DNA of 7,140 bases. Source: Chitinophagia bacterium. Its GTDB lineage: Bacteria > Bacteroidota > Bacteroidia > Chitinophagales > Chitinophagaceae. The stretch lies in NCBI GenBank assembly GCA_010027295.1, contig RGVM01000126.1, positions 1-7,140 of the forward strand. The letters are read 5' to 3'. Positions 1-5,782 of the stretch are shown here, in pieces. Numbering within the stretch: the first letter of the stretch is position 1; each line of letters begins with the position of its first letter. Under the pieces are notes generated by a model that was not told the origin of the DNA, made no database searches, and worked only from the letters and a program-made list of their open reading frames with translations. A program made the translations under genes and the position numbers.

Positions 1-1
1 G

Positions 2-3000
2 GCAACAGGAGGTTCGTACACCTTTACGCCGCCCGCGCCCTCCGTCGCCTCCGTAGGTACCACGAATTACTATGTAAGTCAGTATTTCCAATATACTCCG
101 ACCATCGGATGCGAGAGCCCGAGGGCTGCCGTCGTGGCAACGGTGAACCCACTGCCGACAGCCAACCTGACAGGTGATGCCACCGTATGCCAGGATGCGA
201 CATCACCCCTTGTCGCGTTCGAAGGTTCAGGCGGATTGCTCCCATACACGTTCCGATACACTCTCAACGGTGCCACACAGCCGACAGTGACACAGACTGG
301 TGCCTCGCCGTTCACCGTCCCTGTTGCCACCGGCCTCGGCGGCTTGATCAAGTACGAGCTGATCGAGGTTTCGGACGGTTATGGGTGCGTCAGGTCGATG
401 AGCAAGACAGTCACCGTCACGGTGCTGCCCTCGCCGGATGCAAATCTCACGGGGCCAGCAGACGGGTGTGCTGCCTCCAACAAGTCGCTCACCTTCACGG
501 GCAGCCTCGGGACAGCCCCCTACACTTTCTCCTACTCGATCGATGGCATCAGCCAACCCACCGTAACCGGGAGCACCGTAACCGTCCCGATGTCCACCGC
601 ACAGCCCGGGACCCAAACCTACACACTCCAAAAAGTTTCCTACACGGTGGGAGGCAAGACATGCGAGAAGGCCTTTTCGCGAGACCATGTCTTCAAAGTG
701 CTGCCTTCGCCGATATTGGACGCCTCCATACTCAACCACCCTGGCAAGACCCTGTCCCTCTGCCAGAACTCACCCTCCCCTACCGTACGACTCGGGATCA
801 CAGACGGACAGGCGCCGTACACGATTGCATTCAGGTATCGGGGTAGCCTCCAGACGGTGCCGGTTCCTGCGGGACAGATGGAACTGACCTTCCCCGTCGC
901 CACGGCGACCCCCGGCATTCACGACTTCGAATTGGTTGAGATCAGGGATGCAAAAGGGTGCAACCGTACCTATACGAACGACAAGGCCACCGTGACCATC
1001 CTGGCAACACCTGACGCAGCCATATCCGGTACCACACAGCTCTGCATGTATGGCGGTACTGCCCCTGTATCCTTTACAGGTTCAGGTGGAAAGGCCCCCT
1101 ACAGCTTCACTTATACGCTGAACGGAGGAGCCCCTCAGACGGTCAGCTCCCCAGCAGGCGCCGCAAACGCAACCCTACAGACGCCTTCAGACGTGGCGGG
1201 CAGTTTCGAGTATCGACTGGTGAGGGTTTCTTATGATGACGGGATCACCTGCTCAAAAGACCTGACGGGCTCTGCCACTGTCACCATCAACCCAAGCCCG
1301 GTACTTCCAACGGTAACCGCCGCAACCTTCTGTCTGGGGACGGCTGGCGCCACCCTGCCGACCGTCACACCGGTTGCCGGCACTATCCTCCGCTGGTACG
1401 GCACCTCGGCAACGGGTGGCACCTGGGCCGCCACCGCGCCCGTACCGCCTACTGGGACCGCGGGCCTTTTACGCTATTATGTCAGCCAGTTCAATCCCAC
1501 CACCGGCTGTGAGGGCCAGCGGGCCGAAATACCGGTTCGGATACATCCCTTGCCTGAGGCCGTCCTGGGTCCGGGCGCCATTGTCTGCCAGTCCTCTCCG
1601 GATCCGCAGCTCACACTCACGGGCTCCAAGGGCACTTCGCCCTACACATTCTCCTACCGTATCAATGGAGGGCCCACCCTCAACGCAGTGACCACAGCAG
1701 GGGCCTCTGCCACCAGCCTCAGCATCTCTACCGTCGGCGCCCTCAATGCATCCTATGAGCTCCTCGAGGTCTTGGATGCCAACGGATGCCGACAGGCACA
1801 ATCGGGCACTTCCGTCTTCAGAGTGCTCGCCACGCCGGACGCTACCATTACTGCTCCTGCAGAAGTATGCAGGACGGCCATCGCCTCGACAACATTCACG
1901 GCCACCTCTGGAAAGGCCCCCTTTACGTTCACCTATACCATCAACGGCGGAGCGGAACAGACAGTCGTGTCCCCCAATGGTGTCAATACAGCCAAGGTCG
2001 ATATTCCGGATGCTGTGATCGGCGTACAGACCTTCCGCCTCACCAAGGTCTCATATTCCGACGGAACGACCTGTGTAAAGGATCTATCGCAGGATGTGTC
2101 GATCACGGTGAACCCGCTCCCGCTGGGCAGTATCGGCATCGTCAGTCAGACAACCAACACCATTCTGCTATGCCAGGGATCCGCCTCCCCCGGCATCCAG
2201 TTCACAGGTTCCGAAGGTGCCGAACCCTACACGTTCAGTTACACGCTGAACGGTGCCCAACAAACGACCCGTTCCGTCTCAGGTCCCTCGATCACGCAGC
2301 CCGCATCCACGCTCACCGGAGGCACTTTCGTATATGAATTAGGAAAGGTTACGGACGCCCGAGGTTGCGTCTCGAACCTTACGGGGTTATCTGCGACCGT
2401 GCGCATCCTGAACAACCCCGGAGGCGCAATCAATGGTGCCGTGAAGGTGTGCGAAAAAGACATCGATCCCACCCTCACCTTCAAAGGCAGTATGGGCAGG
2501 GCTCCATACCGCTTCACCTACTCACTGAATGGCGGCCCGGACATCGTCATGCTCACACCGACAGGTTCAGATTCCACCACGTTGAGGTCGCCCACCGCCG
2601 TACCCGGCACATTTACCTACAGACTCAAGGAAGTCTCTTACACGGATGGGATCACCTGCACGAGCAGGACGTCGAATGAGGCGATAGTAACCGTCCACGA
2701 CCTGCCTTTCGCAAGCATGAGCGGCAGCTCTCCTGACATCGAAATATGCCAGCTACAACCCTCACCCGAAATCCTCTTCTCCGGTAAGGGAGGTATGCCA
2801 CCCTACACATTCCGCTACAGGAGGAACAATGATGTCATATCGAGCACTGGCAATCCGTTCATTGAAAAAGCCACGACCCGGACGGCCGGCACCACCCTCT
2901 ATGAACTTCTCGAGGTACAAGATGCCAGACTTTGCCGGCAGGCACAGCCTGGAACGGTCAAGGTGACCGTGCATCCGACTCCGGTGGTGGATGCAGGCCC

Positions 3001-3481
3001 GGACAAGATCATGCTCGAGAACACAGGCATCACCTTGGATGGAAGTGCATACAACGGCAACGGACTCCGGTTCCAATGGACACCATCCAGCAGTCTTAAC
3101 GACCCCACCATCCTCAAACCTTTGGCGACACCTGTACAGCTGACCAGATACCTGCTGACTGTCACCTCAGACAAGGGATGTATGGATACGAGTTCCATGC
3201 TGCTGACCGTGCTCTTCAAACCTGTCATCCCGAATACGTTCACCCCTAATGGTGACGGCTATAACGACCGTTGGGAGATCCTAAACCTGGGCGCCTATCC
3301 GGATGCTATTGTGGAAATCTACAATGACAGGGGGCACCTGTTGATGCGTAGCACAGGCCAATACCGGCCCTGGGATGGCACTTACAAAGGAATGCCGTTG
3401 CCCGTAGGCACCTATTACTATGTGATCCATCCGCGTTCGGGCAGGGATAAGGTCGCCGGATACCTCACGATCCTGAGGTGA
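2..3481 (+). CDS. T9SS-exported multidomain surface protein, 5' end outside window
   Basis: Large surface or secreted protein, probably an adhesin or structural protein, exported by the type IX secretion system. The frame is open from base 2 to the TGA at 3479-3481, giving 1159 visible residues; signal peptide and start lie left of the window. A GTG at 134 sits inside a domain and is not a credible start. Order seen: end of an Ig-like domain (2-148, with YYVSQ and a GCESP cysteine), four PKD-like repeats (149-1291), a complete Ig-like domain (1292-1546, with LRWYGT and YYVSQ), five more PKD-like repeats (1547-2974), a PKD-type domain opening with DAGPDK (2975-3220), and the C-terminal sorting domain. 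Nearly every repeat carries aPYTFxYxxNG and exactly two cysteines, suggesting an extracytoplasmic disulfide per domain. No catalytic domain is visible, so an enzymatic part could exist only upstream. The family is certain; the ligand or role is unknown. Confidence 0.93.
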   Translation, partial: ATGGSYTFTPPAPSVASVGTTNYYVSQYFQYTPTIGCESPRAAVVATVNPLPTANLTGDATVCQDATSPLVAFEGSGGLLPYTFRYTLNGATQPTVTQTGASPFTVPVATGLGGLIKYELIEVSDGYGCVRSMSKTVTVTVLPSPDANLTGPADGCAASNKSLTFTGSLGTAPYTFSYSIDGISQPTVTGSTVTVPMSTAQPGTQTYTLQKVSYTVGGKTCEKAFSRDHVFKVLPSPILDASILNHPGKTLSLCQNSPSPTVRLGITDGQAPYTIAFRYRGSLQTVPVPAGQMELTFPVATATPGIHDFELVEIRDAKGCNRTYTNDKATVTILATPDAAISGTTQLCMYGGTAPVSFTGSGGKAPYSFTYTLNGGAPQTVSSPAGAANATLQTPSDVAGSFEYRLVRVSYDDGITCSKDLTGSATVTINPSPVLPTVTAATFCLGTAGATLPTVTPVAGTILRWYGTSATGGTWAATAPVPPTGTAGLLRYYVSQFNPTTGCEGQRAEIPVRIHPLPEAVLGPGAIVCQSSPDPQLTLTGSKGTSPYTFSYRINGGPTLNAVTTAGASATSLSISTVGALNASYELLEVLDANGCRQAQSGTSVFRVLATPDATITAPAEVCRTAIASTTFTATSGKAPFTFTYTINGGAEQTVVSPNGVNTAKVDIPDAVIGVQTFRLTKVSYSDGTTCVKDLSQDVSITVNPLPLGSIGIVSQTTNTILLCQGSASPGIQFTGSEGAEPYTFSYTLNGAQQTTRSVSGPSITQPASTLTGGTFVYELGKVTDARGCVSNLTGLSATVRILNNPGGAINGAVKVCEKDIDPTLTFKGSMGRAPYRFTYSLNGGPDIVMLTPTGSDSTTLRSPTAVPGTFTYRLKEVSYTDGITCTSRTSNEAIVTVHDLPFASMSGSSPDIEICQLQPSPEILFSGKGGMPPYTFRYRRNNDVISSTGNPFIEKATTRTAGTTLYELLEVQDARLCRQAQPGTVKVTVHPTPVVDAGPDKIMLENTGITLDGSAYNGNGLRFQWTPSSSLNDPTILKPLATPVQLTRYLLTVTSDKGCMDTSSMLLTVLFKPVIPNTFTPNGDGYNDRWEILNLGAYPDAIVEIYNDRGHLLMRSTGQYRPWDGTYKGMPLPVGTYYYVIHPRSGRDKVAGYLTILR
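149..2974 (+). repeat. Nine PKD-like repeats interrupted by one Ig-like domain
   Basis: Protein-level tandem repeats with junctions at P-x-P or similar motifs. Approximate starts are 149, 428, 704, 1004, (Ig-like 1292), 1547, 1829, 2114, 2411 and 2699; unit lengths are 92-100 residues, and 85 for the Ig-like unit. Two subtypes alternate. Type A ends with a DxxGC-like segment (VSDGYGC, IRDAKGC, VLDANGC, VTDARGC, VQDARLC). Type B ends with VSYxxGxTC (VSYTVGGKTC, VSYDDGITC, VSYSDGTTC, VSYTDGITC). The order is A-B-A-B-Ig-A-B-A-B-A. DNA identity between units is limited to short runs, such as the 13 bases shared at 1088-1100 and 1910-1922, so the duplications look old rather than recent. Confidence 0.85.
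3221..3478 (+). other. T9SS type B C-terminal sorting domain (CHU_C / gliding motility-associated)
   Basis: The last 86 residues of the surface protein match the known type B sorting domain: an opening VIPNTFTPNGDGYND, a central IYNDRGHLL strand, a WDGTYKGMPLPVGTYYYVI segment and a terminal GYLTILR. In this family the domain directs export across the outer membrane by the T9SS and is normally removed or processed at the cell surface. The motif is almost diagnostic for Bacteroidota and is the main basis for the taxonomic inference here. Confidence 0.95.
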
Positions 3482-3578
3482 GTCAGCCCCCCATCGGTGC
3501 GGGTTCTTTGGAGCTTACCTTTAGGGCGCGGACCTGACAGCGGGGCCGTAGGGAGACCTGCCAGTTCAACCGGAGGCT
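3482..3578. other. 97-base gap between surface protein and membrane protein genes
   Basis: No gene or RNA is apparent, and I see no strong hairpin followed by a T tract after the stop at 3481. A sequence TACCTTTA at 3516-3523 matches seven of eight positions of the bacteroidete -7 consensus TAnnTTTG, but no TTTG lies at the expected upstream spacing, so it is only a weak promoter candidate for the next gene. GGAGG at 3572-3576 is a possible ribosome binding site. Confidence 0.4.
3572..3576 (+). promoter_or_regulatory. Possible Shine-Dalgarno GGAGG with very short spacer
   Basis: GGAGG lies only two bases before the ATG at 3579. This is closer than the usual 5-9 bases, so it may not act as a classical ribosome binding site. 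Bacteroidota often initiate without one, and none of the minus-strand genes here shows a comparable site. Confidence 0.35.
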
Positions 3579-4385
3579 ATGATCGACATTTTGCAAGGAT
3601 CCTTCGTCACATGGATACAGGCGATCCTGTTCCTGTTCATGATGGCTTTGTTCCTGTTGCCGGGCATCGTCGCACGAAGTACATACTTCACCTTCCCATT
3701 CAGTGAGGGGGCAAGGACACGCGAGAGGATACCCGACGCCTTTTGGACGCTAGTCATAGGCACCTGCATAGAGGTCGTCTGGATTTGGGCCCACCGGCAA
3801 CTCACGGGGAGTTGGGTGAGTACCGACGAACTCTTGGTCCTACTCACAGGACGACCCGATGGGGAATTGGAGACGATCATGCTCAGGAACATGGCGGAAA
3901 TGCGCCTGGAGCTGTTGGTCTTCCTCTGCATGCCGCTTGCCGCAGCAGCCCTGCTGGGCGAACTCACCAGGCGACTGGTGTTGCGCACAGACGCCGACAT
4001 CCGGATTCCGCTGTTGCGATACTCCAACAAGTGGTACTATATCCTGAGTGGAAAGATGCAGGAAGTGGAAGGCCGACTCAGGCCTCTTCCCCGAGGCGTG
4101 AACTTCGTCAGGGTGGAAGTCCTGTGCCGTGAAGGCGACCGCCATGTGATCTATTCAGGCCAGGTGACGGAGTTCAAGCTGCTGCCCGGGGATAAGATAC
4201 ATTCATTCCGTATACGGCATCCCTTCCGACGATTCCCGGAAAGCGCTCCCGTTGTGTCCGATACCCCTGGGATGAGAGGCTTCGAGGCGATGGATGTGCC
4301 TCAAATGAGGTTCCTGCAAGATGACATCATCGACCTTCAGCCCTTTTACTACGAGATCAAGCCTTTCGATGCCCCCCCGGCATGA
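3579..4385 (+). CDS. Uncharacterised three-helix membrane protein
   Basis: A 268-residue protein with no function I can assign. Hydrophobic segments lie near residues 10-31 (ending in LLPG), 53-72 and 109-127. They are followed by a soluble C-terminal half with strand-like motifs: NKWYYILSG (150-158), VEVLCREGDRHVIYSGQVTEF (about 179-199, in two adjoining strands), a TPGMRGF turn near 229-235 and IDLQPFYYEI (251-260). From memory, this layout resembles an unnamed family of bacteroidete hypothetical membrane proteins that share an N-terminal 'LxPG' helix, a 'WYYLFSG' segment, a 'YSGxVxxF' strand and a C-terminal 'INLxxxYI' strand. The domain of unknown function DUF6338 is a possible distant relative, but I could not test this. 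The start is the first Met, 97 bases after the surface-protein stop; the gene may have its own promoter. The stop is 6 bases from the stop of the convergent PAP2 gene. Confidence 0.85.
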   Translation: MIDILQGSFVTWIQAILFLFMMALFLLPGIVARSTYFTFPFSEGARTRERIPDAFWTLVIGTCIEVVWIWAHRQLTGSWVSTDELLVLLTGRPDGELETIMLRNMAEMRLELLVFLCMPLAAAALLGELTRRLVLRTDADIRIPLLRYSNKWYYILSGKMQEVEGRLRPLPRGVNFVRVEVLCREGDRHVIYSGQVTEFKLLPGDKIHSFRIRHPFRRFPESAPVVSDTPGMRGFEAMDVPQMRFLQDDIIDLQPFYYEIKPFDAPPA

Positions 4386-4391
4386 TGATTC

Positions 4392-4904
4392 TCAAACCAT
4401 GAGTCCTGACACATGCAGGAGCCCGGTGAGAACCAAGCCCAAGACAGTACCTGCCCAGACGTCGGACCTATGGTGTAGTCGACAATACACGCGTACCCAG
4501 GAAGTAGCCACTGCCCATATCAAAGACAGGATACCCACTGTCAAGGGTTCGGTGAGTAAGATGGCAGCCGCCAATGCATGACATCTTGCGGCATGGCCGG
4601 AAGGAAATGCATAGGGATCGTAGCGACGATACCCCCTCCCATATTCGCCAGCCGGACGGGGTTTCCTGACAGCCTGCTTCACCAGCCATCCCACGGCACC
4701 TGAGAGCGCCATCGAGAGCAGAGCGAACCACGACGGTTGCTGCCAGTCTTCGGGGCCAGCAAATGCCAGCAGGGCTGCTGCAGGGAAGAGAACCACGGAA
4801 TCCCCCGAATGGATCAGGATGCGCATCGGTATCGAGGGGCCCTTGTCGTTCGGGTCGGACTCCCCTTCCGGGACATGTCCTTTATGGTTGTTCGGATCGG
4901 CCAT
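4392..4904 (-). CDS. PAP2-family membrane phosphatase
   Basis: A 170-residue integral membrane protein of the PAP2 / type 2 phosphatidic acid phosphatase superfamily, which removes phosphate from lipid phosphates such as phosphatidic acid, undecaprenyl diphosphate or phosphatidylglycerophosphate. All three signature motifs are present: K76-x6-R83-P84 (KQAVRKPRP), PSGH at 101-104 containing the first catalytic His, and R138-x5-H144-x3-D148 (RVYCRLHHRSD). Hydrophobic segments surround them at about 33-50, 58-75, 104-118, 122-138 and 149-167. I chose the ATG at 4904, which overlaps the end of the nucleotidyltransferase gene by 23 bases and suggests translational coupling. An alternative ATG at 4826 would remove a hydrophilic 26-residue leader rich in Asp, Asn and Gly that is not part of the usual domain. 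The exact substrate cannot be read from the sequence. Confidence 0.9.
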   Translation of the reverse strand: MADPNNHKGHVPEGESDPNDKGPSIPMRILIHSGDSVVLFPAAALLAFAGPEDWQQPSWFALLSMALSGAVGWLVKQAVRKPRPAGEYGRGYRRYDPYAFPSGHAARCHALAAAILLTEPLTVGILSLIWAVATSWVRVYCRLHHRSDVWAGTVLGLVLTGLLHVSGLMV

Positions 4905-5685
4905 GGGATACCAGTGTTTCCCTGATGCGTTCGAGGTGAGCGGGTGCGTCCACGTCCATACCGATCTCGGTGCACTGCCGGCGGACGGCGCGCACCCTGA
5001 CGCCCATCCGGTGCCGGATGATCTCGGTACACCCCTCAAGACCCGGACGTCGGAGCAACATCCGCAGGAGCACGCCGGGTCCGAGAGCCGCCATAAGCCG
5101 CAAGGGACTTTTCCGCCAGGCCACGAAGCGCCTCAGTCCGGGGCCTGCGATTAGTGCGGTGGAGATGACGTGAAGGTCACCGGCGCAATAACTACCATCT
5201 GCAAGCCGCAGCCAGGTACGGCGGACACCGGGCCATGCCGCTTCCATGTCGGTGCGTTCGATGACGTTGAAGAACATGTCGACATCCGTTTCCGAGGCAC
5301 TGTCGACGATCTCGTCGACCATGTGGGTGCGAAGGGCCGGGATGTCGGAAGAGACTGCCAGGAAACGCGTGGCCCCCGGGTCGGCGGAAAGAATCTCGCG
5401 GACTCCTTCCGAGAGGTTCTCGATGATGCCGCCTTGGTCCGGGATCCGGGTGATGTCGCGGGCATGTATGCCAGCATATTCTTCAGGCAGTCCCATCACG
5501 ATAATCCTACGGACCATGTCGGATGCAGCAACGGCGTCGAGGACCCATTGCAGCATGGGTCTGCCACCTATGTCGAGGAGTGCCTTATGGCCGCCGGCCG
5601 TCTCTTCGTACAGCGGATGGCCGGGTTCGGGCAAACCTCCGGCGAGGATCACGGCATCGATGGGTGCAGCATTTGAAAGTGGCAT
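4882..5685 (-). CDS. MobA-like nucleotidyltransferase (NTP_transf_3 type)
   Basis: A 267-residue cytoplasmic enzyme of the GT-A-like nucleotidyltransferase fold, which transfers NMP from an NTP to a phosphorylated sugar, alcohol or cofactor. Visible motifs: AVILAGG (residues 11-17) forming the nucleotide loop, the conserved Lys in GHKALLDIGGRPM (K34), SSDIPAL (112-118) with the metal-binding Asp, and IGMDVDAPAHLE (241-252), matching the 'NTPxDL' motif near the C terminus. The loop between LAGG and the Lys is longer than in molybdopterin MobA and lacks the RMG signature. The segment CAGDLHVIS...SPLRLMAALGPGVLLRMLL (167-211) recalls a group of unassigned bacterial NTP transferases, so molybdenum cofactor synthesis is not a safe call. 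The ATG at 5685 is preferred to an in-frame TTG at 5745. It follows the dehydratase by 97 bases and overlaps the PAP2 gene, which may supply the next or an alternative step. Confidence 0.88.
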   Translation of the reverse strand: MPLSNAAPIDAVILAGGLPEPGHPLYEETAGGHKALLDIGGRPMLQWVLDAVAASDMVRRIIVMGLPEEYAGIHARDITRIPDQGGIIENLSEGVREILSADPGATRFLAVSSDIPALRTHMVDEIVDSASETDVDMFFNVIERTDMEAAWPGVRRTWLRLADGSYCAGDLHVISTALIAGPGLRRFVAWRKSPLRLMAALGPGVLLRMLLRRPGLEGCTEIIRHRMGVRVRAVRRQCTEIGMDVDAPAHLERIRETLVSHGRSEQP

Positions 5686-5782
5686 GATGGGAAGGCTGTG
5701 AGTCCCTGCCGGGCCGGGTTGAGGCGACGCGTGCAGGCCACTCAAGGTACGGCAGATCGAGGGTAGAAGATGAAAGTGCGCG
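5686..5782. other. 97-base gap between dehydratase and nucleotidyltransferase genes
   Basis: No gene is apparent. There is an imperfect dyad at 5719-5745 (TTGAG at 5719-5723 against CTCAA at 5741-5745), but its interior pairs poorly and no T tract follows on the minus strand, so I do not call a terminator. The gap is large enough for a promoter serving the nucleotidyltransferase/PAP2 pair, but none is recognisable. Confidence 0.4.

Noticed and set aside
134..136. GTG at 134 as the start of the surface protein
   Set aside because: The frame and recognisable Ig-like domain continue upstream to the window edge, no signal peptide follows the GTG, and a T9SS substrate needs one.
227..739. Open minus-strand frame of 170 codons opposite the surface-protein gene
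   Set aside because: It lies wholly within a gene with clear repeat homology on the other strand, and its product shows no recognisable motif. It is expected from the GC-rich sequence.
3507..3523. TTTG (3507-3510) and TACCTTTA (3516-3523) as a bacteroidete promoter
   Set aside because: The spacing of five bases between them is far too short for the -33/-7 pair; only the second element remains as a weak candidate.
5170..5676. Open plus-strand frame of 168 codons opposite the nucleotidyltransferase
   Set aside because: The minus strand carries all the nucleotidyltransferase motifs in order; the plus-strand product looks like nothing known and has no supporting start site.
5719..5745. Inverted repeat TTGAG...CTCAA as a terminator for the dehydratase
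   Set aside because: Only five outer base pairs are perfect, the interior matches poorly and no T run follows on the minus strand.
5743..5745. TTG at 5745 as the start of the nucleotidyltransferase
   Set aside because: It would add 20 residues rich in Pro and Gly before the fold begins. The ATG at 5685 places the AVILAGG loop at residue 11, which is typical.
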